From the NCBI RefSeq assembly GCF_001270265.1, contig NZ_LGAP01000004.1, forward strand, positions 186,001 through 250,000: a stretch of DNA of 64,000 nt. Direction: 5' to 3'. Origin of the DNA: Ensifer adhaerens (GTDB taxonomy: Bacteria; Pseudomonadota; Alphaproteobacteria; Rhizobiales; Rhizobiaceae). Made by a program: the position numbers and the translations under genes. Position 1 is the first letter of the stretch. Each line of letters starts with the position of its first letter. The notes beneath the pieces were generated by a model. The model was not told the origin of the DNA and did no database searches. It saw only the letters and a list, made by a program, of their open reading frames with translations. Shown in pieces: positions 27,928-37,091 of the stretch.

Positions 27928-30195
27928 TTACCGTATCTCGAGAAGGCTGCTGATTTCCGCCATCAGCCGCTGCGGATCGGCCGGCTTCGGCAACACGACA
28001 TCCGCACCGGCCGCGACGAGCCGGTCCCTGATCTCCAGGCGCGCGTCCGATGTCAGCACGACCACCGGAAGACGTCGTTCCGATCCCCTCGCCTCGTTCT
28101 CACGCAGGCGTTTCAGCATCGAAAATCCGTCGCCGCCCGGCATGTTGAGATCGGTGACGATCAGTTTCGGCATCGGCTGAGCCTGATCGCCGGCCCCGGA
28201 AAGGATCTGATCGACGGCGCCAAAATCGGTCACCAACCGGACTGTCTGTCCCGCACGCTCCAGCACGGTGCGCACGATCAGCGCATTCACCGGATCGTCC
28301 TCTGCCAACAGGATGCCGCGCGGGCTCGACTTGACCGGAGCAATCGTCGGCTCCTCGCGAAGGATCGGCCGGTTGTCATTGATGGCGTCGCGCTTCTCGA
28401 TGCCCTTCAATCGCCCAAGCAGCACTTCGACCAGCGACTTCTCGCGCAAGGGGCGGATCAGCCAGGCCTCATAACCGTCCATCTGGTCGACCGGGTGAGT
28501 GTTGCGCTCCTCCGGGTTGATCAGATAAGTCCGGCGGACGTCGAGGCGGGCGACGGCCGGCTGCAGGGCGAGAAGCTGCTTGAACTGGTCGGCGTGGCGA
28601 TGGTCCACAATGATGTCGGTCAATGGCGCACCGCCGGAGAGAACATCCGAGATGACATTCTGCGCGGCCGCCAGCGTCGTTGCCCGGTGGCAGCGTCCGC
28701 CGAGCGTGGCAATGGTGGCAGAGAGCGCTGCGGACGCCGGCCCATCCGGCGCCATCACCAGCACGTGCGATCGTGCAAGCCTCAGGCGTCGTTCCGGCGT
28801 TACCCGCTCGACTTCGGCAAGCGGCAGGCGGATCTCGAAGCGGCTGCCGCGGCCGGGGGCGCTCGATGCCGTCAGGCTGCCGCCGCAGGCCTGCATGATC
28901 CGACGCGAGATCGCCAGCCCGAGCCCGGTGCCTTTGGCTCGCTGCTCGTCACTACCGGCCTGCTCGAACTCGTCGAAGATGCGCTTCAGGTCGTCGCCCG
29001 CCATGCCCGGACCGGTGTCGTCGATGAGGATGCGCACACAATCCTCGACGATGTCGGCACTGACGAAGACGCCGCCGACCTCCGTGAACTTCACCGCATT
29101 GCCGATGACATTGAACAGGACCTGGCGCAGACGCGCCGCGTCGAACTCCATCAACGCCGGCACGTCGGCCGTCACGGTTGCCCCGATCTCGATGCCCTTT
29201 TCATGCGCCCGATTGGAGAGCATCTCGACGACGCTCTCGATCACGGCGCGCGGATCCTGTCGCGAGGGGCGGAACTGGAACCGCCCAGCCGACAGCGACG
29301 AGAAATCGATCAGGTCCTCGACAAGCTGTACCAGGGCACGGCCGGATTGCTGCATGCCGGCCAGATAGTTCTTCTGCTCGCTCGACAGCCGGGTCTGGCC
29401 GAGCAGGTGGCTCATGCCGAGAATGCCGGAAAGCGGCGTGCGGATCTCATGGCTGACGGTTGCGAGCAAGCGAGATTTCGCCTGGCTTGCCTCTTCGGCG
29501 CGGCGCCGCGCGTCTTCGCGTTCACGCGCGGCACGGGCCTCCTCCGTCACGTCTCGCGCGATGCTGTGGCGCATCAGCCGTCCGCTTGCCGGATCCCGGG
29601 CGATGACGTCGTGCCAATCGTAGAGGCGGAGGCCCTCGGGCGCGGTAATCCGCACGGGGTAGTGATTGGGTTCAATCTTCGGCTCAAAGTTCAAGCCGAT
29701 GGCGGCGCAGGTCAGCCCCCTGGCATCGTCGAGGCCGCAGGCCCGATGAAAGGCCGCATTGGCGTGGACAATCTTGCCATCCATGCCACGCATGATCGCA
29801 AGGTCTCCGAGCGCATCATGAATGGTCGAAAGCAGGGTCGAGGTTTCCAGGCGGTCCCAGTCGCCGTCCTGCCTCGTTTCCACGCTCTGCCTGTCGCCGT
29901 CGACCGCTCTGATGCCATCGGCTATCAGGAGCAGCACGCCCGCAAGGCCGGCCGCCGCAACCGCCGCGGAAAACAGGTAGAGACCGGCGGCAATACCGAT
30001 CGCAAGCACGAGGCCGGAGGCGATGACCCCGAGAGATGCCAGCGACAGGCGGCGCAGGGAGTAAGCCGGCGCCGCGGGCTTCGACATCGCCCTGGTGCCA
30101 TCCGCCATGCCGGCAGCAGGTCTCGCACCACTGGCTCGGGCTCCCGCACCGAAACCGGATTCGATCTGCTCTAGCAATCGTGACGGCTCGCTCAT
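27928..30195 (-). CDS. hybrid sensor histidine kinase with receiver domain
   Basis: A 755-residue inner-membrane kinase. Two adjacent hydrophobic segments lie at about residues 55-95. A PAS-like domain follows (HDALGDLAIMRGMDGKIVHA), then HisKA with phosphorylatable His in SHEIRTPLSGILGM (about 265), HATPase with NVIGNAVKFTE and DTGPGM, and a C-terminal receiver (about 630-750) with acidic pocket AEDD and phospho-acceptor Asp in VTDLNMPGGDG. A second, degenerate receiver-like region may lie between them. The frame stays open far upstream in the shadow of lspA; ATG 30195 is chosen because homology starts there. Signal and partner are unknown. Confidence 0.9.
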   Translation of the reverse strand: MSEPSRLLEQIESGFGAGARASGARPAAGMADGTRAMSKPAAPAYSLRRLSLASLGVIASGLVLAIGIAAGLYLFSAAVAAAGLAGVLLLIADGIRAVDGDRQSVETRQDGDWDRLETSTLLSTIHDALGDLAIMRGMDGKIVHANAAFHRACGLDDARGLTCAAIGLNFEPKIEPNHYPVRITAPEGLRLYDWHDVIARDPASGRLMRHSIARDVTEEARAAREREDARRRAEEASQAKSRLLATVSHEIRTPLSGILGMSHLLGQTRLSSEQKNYLAGMQQSGRALVQLVEDLIDFSSLSAGRFQFRPSRQDPRAVIESVVEMLSNRAHEKGIEIGATVTADVPALMEFDAARLRQVLFNVIGNAVKFTEVGGVFVSADIVEDCVRILIDDTGPGMAGDDLKRIFDEFEQAGSDEQRAKGTGLGLAISRRIMQACGGSLTASSAPGRGSRFEIRLPLAEVERVTPERRLRLARSHVLVMAPDGPASAALSATIATLGGRCHRATTLAAAQNVISDVLSGGAPLTDIIVDHRHADQFKQLLALQPAVARLDVRRTYLINPEERNTHPVDQMDGYEAWLIRPLREKSLVEVLLGRLKGIEKRDAINDNRPILREEPTIAPVKSSPRGILLAEDDPVNALIVRTVLERAGQTVRLVTDFGAVDQILSGAGDQAQPMPKLIVTDLNMPGGDGFSMLKRLRENEARGSERRLPVVVLTSDARLEIRDRLVAAGADVVLPKPADPQRLMAEISSLLEIR

Positions 30196-30251
30196 GCCAT
30201 CCGGGTTAACATGGCAAGCGTTCCGAATGGCTTCAGCGCATCGATAAAATC

Positions 30252-30743
30252 TTAAGCGTCGGTCTTTTTCGCCTGCAGCAGCTCGTCGAGAATGATCGCG
30301 CCGGCGCCAACGGTGATGAAACTGTCGGCCAGGTTGAAGACGGCGAAGGACCACGTCTGCGTATGAAAGAGGATATAATCGATGACATAGCCGAAGATCA
30401 GCCGGTCGACGAGGTTGCCGAGCGCGCCGGCAATGATCAAGGCATAGCCGAAATGCGCGAAGAACCTGTCCTTCGGCGTGCGCCGCCAGAGCCACAAAAC
30501 GAAGGCAACGACGACAAGGCGCATGCCAACGATAAACCAGCCTTCCATGCCCGACAGCATCGAGAAGGCGACGCCGTAGTTGTAGGTGCGGTAGAGCGCC
30601 AGCATCGGCACGACAGGAACCGCTTCATTGAACGGCAGATAGGCTTCGACCAGATACTTGATCAGTTGGTCGGCGGCGAGCGCAAGGACGATGAAGACCG
30701 CGATCGGCAGCGGCCGGGAAAACAACACCTGCTTTTCGGTCAT
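30252..30743 (-). CDS. lspA: lipoprotein signal peptidase (signal peptidase II)
   Basis: Cleaves the signal peptide of prolipoproteins at the inner membrane. The 163-residue protein has four hydrophobic segments and both catalytic-aspartate blocks, [15 protein letters not shown] and [11 protein letters not shown]. It starts within the last codons of the upstream methyltransferase gene (four-base overlap). It works in the same pathway as lnt at 5749, which performs the last lipoprotein modification step. Confidence 0.96.
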   Translation of the reverse strand: MTEKQVLFSRPLPIAVFIVLALAADQLIKYLVEAYLPFNEAVPVVPMLALYRTYNYGVAFSMLSGMEGWFIVGMRLVVVAFVLWLWRRTPKDRFFAHFGYALIIAGALGNLVDRLIFGYVIDYILFHTQTWSFAVFNLADSFITVGAGAIILDELLQAKKTDA

Positions 30744-31600
30744 GCGCCGGCATCCAGCGCCAGCAGATGGCGTCGCGCCTCAAACAGCATGATGCCGGTG
30801 GCGATCGCCAGATTGAGGGAATCGGCGCGCCCCGCCTGCGGAATGCGGGCAAGCGCTCCGGCCTCACGGGCAAGTTCTTCAGGAAGGCCAGCCTGTTCGT
30901 TGCCCATCAGGAGCACGACCGGTTTCGATTTGTAGTCGATCGTCCGGTAGTCGACCGAACCGGCAAGATGCGTGGCCACGACCTTCACCCCGGCCTGCTT
31001 CTGCCATTTGACGAAATCGTCGGCGCTGGCGCGCACGACCGGCATGGCGAAAACCGAGCCCATCGTCGCCCGCACCGTCTCGAGCGAGAACGGATCCGTG
31101 GTTTCGCCGATGAGAATGATGCCGGCGGCACCGGCAGCATCAGCCGTGCGGATGATCGTGCCGAGATTGCCCGGATCACGAACGCGATCGAGCGCCACAT
31201 AGGTCTCGCCGAGCTGCGGACGGATCTCCTTCAGCGCCCGGTAGCGCTGTTCGAAAATGCCGACAACCATCTGCGGATTGTCGCGCCGGGTGATCGTCGA
31301 GAGCACCTTCTCGCTGACTTCCAGCACCAGCCCGCCGCGGGCAAAGGTCTTTGCCGCGACCTGCTCCACATGCGGCTTGCTCTTGGCCGCCTTGGCGTAG
31401 ATCAGTGTCTTGATCTTCCAGCCGAGATCGAGCGCATCGATCACCAGCTTCAAGCCCTCGGCCATGAAGGACCGCGTCTCGTCGCGGTGCTTCTTCTGCG
31501 CCAGCAACTTGATGTCCTTGATGATCGGATTGGTGAGGCTGGTGACTTCCTTCACCTGCCCGACCCGGCCCGCGCCGTGTTCGCTTCTGTCATTGCTCAT
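30740..31600 (-). CDS. TrmH/SpoU-family RNA 2'-O-methyltransferase
   Basis: A 286-residue SPOUT methyltransferase. The trefoil-knot motifs are visible: [22 protein letters not shown] (motif 1), [16 protein letters not shown] (motif 2) and [23 protein letters not shown] (motif 3, quoted as its landmarks). A N-terminal substrate-binding domain with [15 protein letters not shown] precedes. Likely acts on rRNA at a 2'-OH, but the target nucleotide is not evident. The gene overlaps both neighbours by four bases, so the three genes are probably translated in a coupled manner. Confidence 0.9.
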   Translation of the reverse strand: MSNDRSEHGAGRVGQVKEVTSLTNPIIKDIKLLAQKKHRDETRSFMAEGLKLVIDALDLGWKIKTLIYAKAAKSKPHVEQVAAKTFARGGLVLEVSEKVLSTITRRDNPQMVVGIFEQRYRALKEIRPQLGETYVALDRVRDPGNLGTIIRTADAAGAAGIILIGETTDPFSLETVRATMGSVFAMPVVRASADDFVKWQKQAGVKVVATHLAGSVDYRTIDYKSKPVVLLMGNEQAGLPEELAREAGALARIPQAGRADSLNLAIATGIMLFEARRHLLALDAGA

Positions 31601-32751
31601 TGCGGCACCCAGCGGCTGAAGAGAGATGTCGAAAGCGCCCGTCCGGGCTCGTGGCCGTCGAGGCCGCCTTCGCGGATGATGAGTTCGCCCGATTCCACCC
31701 GGCCGCCGCGGCCGCGCATCGTCTCGCGCATCAGTTCATGGATCGAATAGAAGCTGGCTCGGATCGAATAGGCCGTCAGCACCAGGCCCCTCGCCTCGGG
31801 CGACAGGATTTCGCGGCAGATGTCGAGCATCGCGGCCAAGTGATCGAAAAGCTGCCAGACCTCGCCGTTCGGACCGCGTCCGAACTTCGGCGGATCGGTC
31901 AGGATGATGTCATAGCGGCTGCCGCGACGTTCCTCGCGCTGGATGAATTTCATCGCGTCGTCGCAGATCCAGCGGATCGGCAGCTTTTCCGCGCGCGCCA
32001 ACGCCTGGTTTTCCCGTGCCCAGCCGATCGCCTTCTTCGAGGCGTCGACATGGGTGACCTCGGCGCCGGCCTTGGCCGCGATCAGCGAGGCGACCCCGGT
32101 GTAACCGAAGAGGTTGAGGACCTTCAGGGGGCGGCGGGACGCCTCCACCTGATCCTTCACCCAGCTCCAGTGGGCAAGCTGCTCGGGGAACACGCCGACA
32201 TGACGGAAAGAGGTGAAACGGCCGTGGAAATCCGTGCCGAGAAGCTGCATCGGCCAAGTCTCGCCAAGAACGGCGCCCGGGAAGCGCCAGCGGCCCATGC
32301 CGTCCTCGTCGGTGTCACCAGTGAAGATCGCGTCCGCGTTCGCCCACACGCCGTCGGGCAGGTTTCGCGGCCAGAGCGCCTGCGCCTCGGGGCGCACGAT
32401 GCGGTACGGTCCGTACTGCTCGAGCTTTTCGCCAGCGCCGCTGTCGATCAGGTGATAACCGGAAACGCCTGACGTCTCGAGAATGAGCGGGATGTGCTCG
32501 CCCGGCTTGTCGCCGGAGCGCCGCGGGATGAGGCGAACCGAAGCCTCGCTCTCGGGCTGCACCCGTGTGGCCTTCTCGCGCGGCTCTGCGGCCTTCGCCG
32601 GCGCATGGCCGGCGGCGCGTTCCTTGAAATCGCCTGACTTGGCAAAAGGCGGACGCTTCTTTTCATGGCGGCCACCGCCGCGCGCCTCGGCTCCACGGCC
32701 CTTAGCCGTCGTCACGGAGGCATTCTTCGACCGCCGATCCTTTTCCTTCAC
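31597..32751 (-). CDS. class I SAM-dependent rRNA methyltransferase (RlmI-like)
   Basis: The conserved core starts near HIPLILETSGVSGYHLIDSG and has the SAM-binding block VLNLFGYTGVASLIAAKAGA and the catalytic-region DIILTDPPKFGRG. It resembles RlmI/RlmK-type rRNA methyltransferases but lacks the classical N-terminal PUA domain. The first 80 or so residues are Lys/Arg/Ala-rich low-complexity sequence, possibly an RNA-binding tail. The start is uncertain: I use GTG 32751 (384 residues), with AGGGA seven bases upstream; ATG 32829 is the main alternative. Confidence 0.8.
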   Translation of the reverse strand: MKEKDRRSKNASVTTAKGRGAEARGGGRHEKKRPPFAKSGDFKERAAGHAPAKAAEPREKATRVQPESEASVRLIPRRSGDKPGEHIPLILETSGVSGYHLIDSGAGEKLEQYGPYRIVRPEAQALWPRNLPDGVWANADAIFTGDTDEDGMGRWRFPGAVLGETWPMQLLGTDFHGRFTSFRHVGVFPEQLAHWSWVKDQVEASRRPLKVLNLFGYTGVASLIAAKAGAEVTHVDASKKAIGWARENQALARAEKLPIRWICDDAMKFIQREERRGSRYDIILTDPPKFGRGPNGEVWQLFDHLAAMLDICREILSPEARGLVLTAYSIRASFYSIHELMRETMRGRGGRVESGELIIREGGLDGHEPGRALSTSLFSRWVPQ

Positions 32752-33067
32752 GCTGAGATCCCTGGGCTTAGTTTTGTCACGAGGCGCCTGCCCTCCCCCG
32801 AATATCGGATATGAATGAGCCGGCACCATGAGGTATGCCGCCGCACCCCGGATTTCGAGGCATGGCGTCTTCTGTTGGTGCAAATAGCACCGCTCATGCT
32901 CTTGGCAAAGCCGTTTCCGATTTGCCAAGATCAGTGCGGGAGCGACGCTGCCATAATTTAATCGGCCGGAACCGACGCCGGGACACGTTTGTACAACGAA
33001 TTCAAAAGATTACATCAACCTCGCGCGTCCTGTTCGATGCGCGGCACCGTCAAGGGGAGGAAAGCGC
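32752..33067. other. divergent intergenic region
   Basis: The gap between the divergent methyltransferase and coxG-like genes. It contains no supported gene. The only clear element is GGGGAGGAAAGCGC just before the coxG-like ATG. If the methyltransferase starts at 32829, part of this belongs to it. Confidence 0.5.
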
Positions 33068-33526
33068 ATGGACATGACCGGCGAAGAACGCATCTCGGCA
33101 TCGCGCGATGCCGTGTGGCGTGGCCTCAACGACCCGGAAATCTTGAAGCGATGCATCCCGGGCTGTCAGTCGATCGAGATGAAATCTCCGACCGAGCTTT
33201 CGGCCGTGGTCAAGATCAAGATCGGCCCGGTCTCGGCCTCGTTTACCGGCGACGTGATCCTGTCGAACCTCAATCCGCCCGAGAGCTACACGATCTCCGG
33301 AGAGGGCAAGGGCGGCATTGCCGGATTTGCCAAGGGCGGTGCGGATGTAACCCTGGTCGACGACGGTGCGGAGACCCTGCTGCGCTACGACGTCAAGGCC
33401 CAGGTCGGTGGAAAGCTGGCGCAGCTCGGCTCCCGGCTGATCGATTCGACCGCCAAGAAGCTGGCGCAGCAGTTCTTTACGGATTTCGGCGCCGCAGTCG
33501 GCGGCCCGGCGGAAGCGGCCGGCTGA
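33068..33526 (+). CDS. CoxG-like SRPBCC-domain protein
   Basis: A 152-residue member of the carbon monoxide dehydrogenase subunit G (CoxG) family with an SRPBCC lipid/ligand-binding fold. Landmarks are GEERISASRDAVWRGLNDPE, CIPGC and SGEGKGGIAGFAKGGADV. Despite the family name, no CO dehydrogenase genes are nearby, so it is best called a CoxG-family protein of unknown role, perhaps membrane- or cofactor-associated. GGAGG lies upstream of ATG 33068. Two repeats follow its 3' end. Confidence 0.88.
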   Translation: MDMTGEERISASRDAVWRGLNDPEILKRCIPGCQSIEMKSPTELSAVVKIKIGPVSASFTGDVILSNLNPPESYTISGEGKGGIAGFAKGGADVTLVDDGAETLLRYDVKAQVGGKLAQLGSRLIDSTAKKLAQQFFTDFGAAVGGPAEAAG

Positions 33527-33548
33527 AGAGCATAGCCGCCCTCGACCC

Positions 33549-33651
33549 TACAGCGCCGCGCGTCTTATCAGACGCGCAAAGGTCGCTGTAGCACTTTGAA
33601 TCGCTGCATGTTTTTGTCCTTAAATCGGATACGATTTAAGGAAACATGCAG
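33549..33651. repeat. RIME-like two-palindrome repeat, type B copy 3
   Basis: Same orientation as the copy at 3606. TACAGCGCCGCGCGTC opens the first palindrome, and CTTAAATCG...CGATTTAAG forms the core of the second, ending ACATGCAG. It is directly followed by a type A-related element. Confidence 0.85.
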
Positions 33652-33653
33652 TA

Positions 33654-33755
33654 GAGCGTTTCCGATTCAGACGGAGTCGCAGAAACGCTCTATCTCTCTG
33701 TTTTTACGCATTTCCTGACGGAAAACCGCTTCGCACTTTTCCTGGAAATGCCCTA
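33654..33755. repeat. type A-related repeat, diverged copy 3
   Basis: Begins with a palindrome (AGAGCGTTTC...GAAACGCTCT at 33654-33693), then GGAAAACCGCTTCGCACTTTTCC and ends GAAATGCCCTAG. The second half keeps the same pattern as copies at 680 and 2750 (AAAACCGC, CACTTTT, then a short arm). Its last three bases are the lapA stop codon on the minus strand. Confidence 0.65.
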
Positions 33756-34097
33756 GTTCTGTGGGGCTGCGAGTGTCGCCTGGGTGGCCAGCTTCTCGGC
33801 CTGGCTGCGCTGCTTTTCAGCTTCGCGGTGCCATTTCAGCGCCTCGGTCGCCTCATTGCGGGCGCGGCGACGGTATTTCCCCTGGCTGAACCAGGTGGCG
33901 GCGGCCCCGAGGATCAAACCAACGACGACCGCCAGAAACAGGAAAACAAAGAACGGCGCGCTGACGGACAGGACGCTGTCTTCGGGACGGAACGGATTGA
34001 GGGCCAGCGTGACGCTCTGGCGATTGGCGACGCTGAGCACGATCAGGATGACGCCGACCGGAATGAGAACAACGATGTTGACCAGTTTCTTGAGCAT
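33753..34097 (-). CDS. LapA-domain (DUF1049) membrane protein
   Basis: A 114-residue inner-membrane protein with two hydrophobic segments (about residues 5-24 and 44-67) and a cytoplasmic charged coiled-coil tail rich in Lys, Glu and Gln (about 72-105). This is the LapA_dom/DUF1049 pattern; E. coli LapA helps regulate LPS synthesis. The ihfB-lapA neighbourhood is common in alphaproteobacteria. The stop codon is part of a repeat. A gap of 84 bases separates it from ihfB. Confidence 0.88.
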   Translation of the reverse strand: MLKKLVNIVVLIPVGVILIVLSVANRQSVTLALNPFRPEDSVLSVSAPFFVFLFLAVVVGLILGAAATWFSQGKYRRRARNEATEALKWHREAEKQRSQAEKLATQATLAAPQN

Positions 34098-34181
34098 TCA
34101 GCCGCTCCAGTTTTCCGGATCGTCGCACAGGCCATGGCGGCGATGAGGACAATCCGGATTCATGACGATCGGGCGGGATGA

Positions 34182-34484
34182 TCAGTCTTCATCGTCCCCG
34201 TTCATGCCCGGGTTCAGCCGCTCGCGCAGCTCCTTGCCGGTCTTGAAGAACGGCACCCACTTTTCTTCGACGAAAACGGAATCGCCGGTGCGCGGGTTGC
34301 GACCGGAGCGCGACGGCCGGTTCTTGACCGAGAAAGCGCCAAAACCGCGCAGTTCGACACGGTTTCCGGCAGCCAGCGCGTCTGTGATCTCATCGAGCAC
34401 CGCGTTGACGATGTTTTCGACGTCGCGGTGGTAGAGATGCGGATTGCGCGCTGCAACAATCTGCACCAGTTCTGACTTGATCAC
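34182..34484 (-). CDS. ihfB: integration host factor, beta subunit
   Basis: A 100-residue DNA-bending protein (HU/IHF fold) that works as a heterodimer with IhfA. It contains [16 protein letters not shown] and the DNA-intercalating arm [12 protein letters not shown]. It begins with a GTG at 34484 preceded by AGGGGG five to six bases upstream, and this start aligns with IhfB from other species. The C-terminal tail is acidic (GDDED). IHF commonly assists RpoN-dependent promoters; rpoN is 3.6 kb away. Confidence 0.96.
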   Translation of the reverse strand: MIKSELVQIVAARNPHLYHRDVENIVNAVLDEITDALAAGNRVELRGFGAFSVKNRPSRSGRNPRTGDSVFVEEKWVPFFKTGKELRERLNPGMNGDDED

Positions 34485-34613
34485 TATCGCCCCCTTAAAT
34501 TCTTGTTTGTTTTGCTTTTTCGGTCTGCATTGTGATTGCCGCAAGAATATGGCCGGCGCTCACCTGGCGCGGGCGGCCATGTCACGGATTAGGCTGGGCA
34601 TATGCTGCCATCC

Positions 34614-35573
34614 TCATTGAGCATCAACCTGCCAAACCGAAACAAGACCGTCAAGAAACAACTTGTCACCCCCGATTTTTTCGAGGCCTTTCATGGCCGG
34701 AAAAGCGTCATATCCCAACATCTTGACCCACTCGGAGACGGCCGATCCGAGGCCGAAAGGCAGGGTGTGGCTCGGAGCCTCCCAATCAACCACAGGAAGG
34801 TCCTTCGACACTTTCTTGTCGGCGAGGAAGGTGCGGATTTCGTCATCGCCACCGAGCTTGTCGACAAGCTTGAGGCCAAGCGCCTGGCGGCCGGTGAAAA
34901 TCCGCCCGTCGGCAAGCAGGAGAGCCTCGGCGCGCGGCAGCTTGCGGCGCTCGGCGACCAGATCGACGAACCAGCCATAACTGTCGTCGATCATCGCCTG
35001 GATCATCGCCTTGGCGTCATCGCTCGGCGGATGGAAGGGGGACGGCTCGGCCTTCAGCGGCTTGGACTTGATTGATTCCAGCGAAACGCCAAGCTTGTCC
35101 ATCAGCTCCTTGACCTGAGGATACTGGAAGATGACGCCGATCGAGCCGGTGATCGAGCTTTCGCCGGAAATAATCGTATCACCGGCAAGCGCGATCATGT
35201 AACCGGCTGAGGCGGCCAGCGTGCGAATATCGGAAACGACCGGCTTCTTGGCGGCGACCTTGCGGATCGCCTTGTAGATAACCTCGCCGCCATAGGTGGT
35301 GCCGCCGGGCGACGAGATAGTGACCACCAGCGCCTTGACGGAATCGTTGTCCTCGATCCGCTGCAGCCGCTCCAGCAACTCGCGATCGTCCTGGATCAAT
35401 CCGGAGATCTTCACGCGGGCGACATGAGCACGGGCGCGCCCTGCGGTATCCGCCCAACCCGACCAGGACAGGATTACCAGAGCCACGACTGCGAGCAGGC
35501 CGGCGACGATCCAGCGCCAGAAGCTCAGCTTCCTGCGCAGGCTGCGACGATCGGCGATGGCAAGTTCATCCAT
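34614..35573 (-). CDS. sppA: signal peptide peptidase SppA (S49 family)
   Basis: A 319-residue membrane-anchored serine peptidase that digests cleaved signal peptides. One N-terminal transmembrane segment (about residues 19-41) is followed by the S49 domain, with Ser nucleophile in the TLAASAGYMIALAGDTI region (about 122-138) and the general-base Lys near SIKSKPLKAEPSPF. It is the short, single-domain form typical of alphaproteobacteria. It lies upstream of ihfB on the same strand. Confidence 0.93.
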   Translation of the reverse strand: MDELAIADRRSLRRKLSFWRWIVAGLLAVVALVILSWSGWADTAGRARAHVARVKISGLIQDDRELLERLQRIEDNDSVKALVVTISSPGGTTYGGEVIYKAIRKVAAKKPVVSDIRTLAASAGYMIALAGDTIISGESSITGSIGVIFQYPQVKELMDKLGVSLESIKSKPLKAEPSPFHPPSDDAKAMIQAMIDDSYGWFVDLVAERRKLPRAEALLLADGRIFTGRQALGLKLVDKLGGDDEIRTFLADKKVSKDLPVVDWEAPSHTLPFGLGSAVSEWVKMLGYDAFPAMKGLEKIGGDKLFLDGLVSVWQVDAQ

Positions 35574-35834
35574 GTGGGTTCTCCCGAATTTGTTGGCGCA
35601 GCTCCTGTCAGTTTCCGATGGAACATGCTATCTGCGCGGCAAGTGGCATATTCAATAGACGCGGTCGGTCACGGTTAAAAGCCGTGCCCGCCGTTTTCCT
35701 GTCTTCACGAAGTTTTTTGCGGCGCCATTGTACGGCGGCAAAAAGTATCCATATTTGCGACGACTTACACGAATGTATGTAAAATGCGGTTCGCGCGGGC
35801 CCGCGGAAAAGCAACGGAACCAACAGGTCTTCAC

Positions 35835-36503
35835 ATGTTAGATCATGCGCCAGCCCCCGGCTTCTTTGCCGATACGGGTGCGAGCTCTTCGGACGCCTAC
35901 GCGCTCGCCGCGCGGCATTCGGCGCGCGTCAGACGTTTGAAGATCATTCTGCCTGTGGTCGCCGGCATCATCGCGGCAATCTTTGCGGTGATTTCCTTCG
36001 TGCGCGCCTTCATGCCGGTCGATCTGCAACTCGATAGCGCAACGATCGAGGACGGCAAGATCGTCATGCAGAACCCGGCGATTGCCGGTCGCAACAAACA
36101 GGGCATCAGCTATTCAATGAAGGCGCAGCGCGCGCTGCAGGATATCGCCAATCCTGATATCATCACGCTGCAGACGATCCATGCGGAAATGCCGGTGAAC
36201 GACAAGCTGATCGCCACGGTGGACGCGACCAACGGCATTTACGACCGCGGCGCCAACACGCTCGATATGAACGCCCCGTTCACGATTACAATGAATAATG
36301 GCGTCAACGCCGACTTCCAGTCGGCCTATCTGGACATCAATGCCGGCGAAATGGAAACGAAACAACCGATTGCGATCAGCATGAAGGGCGGTTCGATCAT
36401 TGCGCAGCGGCTGCGAATGACGGATAAGGGACGCATAGTAACATTTGAGGGCATGGTGCGGGTCAATCTCGAACCCACCGCCATTCGCAAGAACACGAAT
36501 TAG
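35835..36503 (+). CDS. lptC: LPS export ABC transporter periplasmic protein LptC
   Basis: A 222-residue bitopic inner-membrane protein of the Lpt bridge. A single transmembrane segment (about residues 37-58, IILPVVAGIIAAIFAVISFV) is followed by a periplasmic beta-jellyroll region (LptC/YrbK). I start at ATG 35835 (preceded by AACAGGT); the frame is open back to 35784. lptA follows after 14 bases and lptB directly after that, forming the expected lptC-lptA-lptB order. Confidence 0.9.
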   Translation: MLDHAPAPGFFADTGASSSDAYALAARHSARVRRLKIILPVVAGIIAAIFAVISFVRAFMPVDLQLDSATIEDGKIVMQNPAIAGRNKQGISYSMKAQRALQDIANPDIITLQTIHAEMPVNDKLIATVDATNGIYDRGANTLDMNAPFTITMNNGVNADFQSAYLDINAGEMETKQPIAISMKGGSIIAQRLRMTDKGRIVTFEGMVRVNLEPTAIRKNTN

Positions 36504-36517
36504 GATCTGGTGCATCC

Positions 36518-37078
36518 ATGTCGGTTAGACCCGCTATTTTTTTCAGGATTTCAGCCAGCCTGGCCGTTGCCGGCATCGGCGCATTGATGATTGTTTCGGG
36601 CGCTGCCGCCCAGGCCACATCGAGCAAGATGAAGGGCCTCGAATTGTCGAACGACAAGCCGATCCAGATTGAAAGCGACAAGCTTGAAATCAAGGATCCG
36701 GAAAGCAAGGCGATCTTCACCGGCAACGTCAAGGTCGTGCAAGGCACGACGACGCTCCAGGCCGGCAGCATGACGGTCTTCTACAAGTCCGGCGCCGGCT
36801 CGGTTTCGAGCGGCGACGCCGACATCGACCGCATCGAAGTCAGCCAGCGCGTCTTCCTCAGCTCCGGCACCCAGCAGGCAACCGCCGACAGCGGCGAGTT
36901 CGACATGACCAAGCAGACCTTGGTATTGAAGGGCGACAAGGTCGTTCTGTCGGAAGGAAAGAACGTGTTCGTCGGCTGCCAGTTGAATGTGCAGATGAAC
37001 ACGGGTGAAGCGCAGCTCGAAGCCTGTGGCGGTCGGGTGCAGATCCAGCTCGACCCGAAGTCGCAGAAAAAGAACTGA
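36518..37078 (+). CDS. lptA: LPS transport periplasmic protein LptA
   Basis: A 186-residue periplasmic protein that bridges LptC and the outer-membrane LptD. An N-terminal signal peptide (hydrophobic core SLAVAGIGALMIVSGAAA, cleavage after AAAQA) precedes an OstA-like beta domain (DKPIQIESDKLEIKDPESKA, FTGNVKVVQGTTTL). It sits between lptC and lptB. Confidence 0.92.
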   Translation: MSVRPAIFFRISASLAVAGIGALMIVSGAAAQATSSKMKGLELSNDKPIQIESDKLEIKDPESKAIFTGNVKVVQGTTTLQAGSMTVFYKSGAGSVSSGDADIDRIEVSQRVFLSSGTQQATADSGEFDMTKQTLVLKGDKVVLSEGKNVFVGCQLNVQMNTGEAQLEACGGRVQIQLDPKSQKKN

Positions 37079-37091
37079 CGTAGACCCGCTC

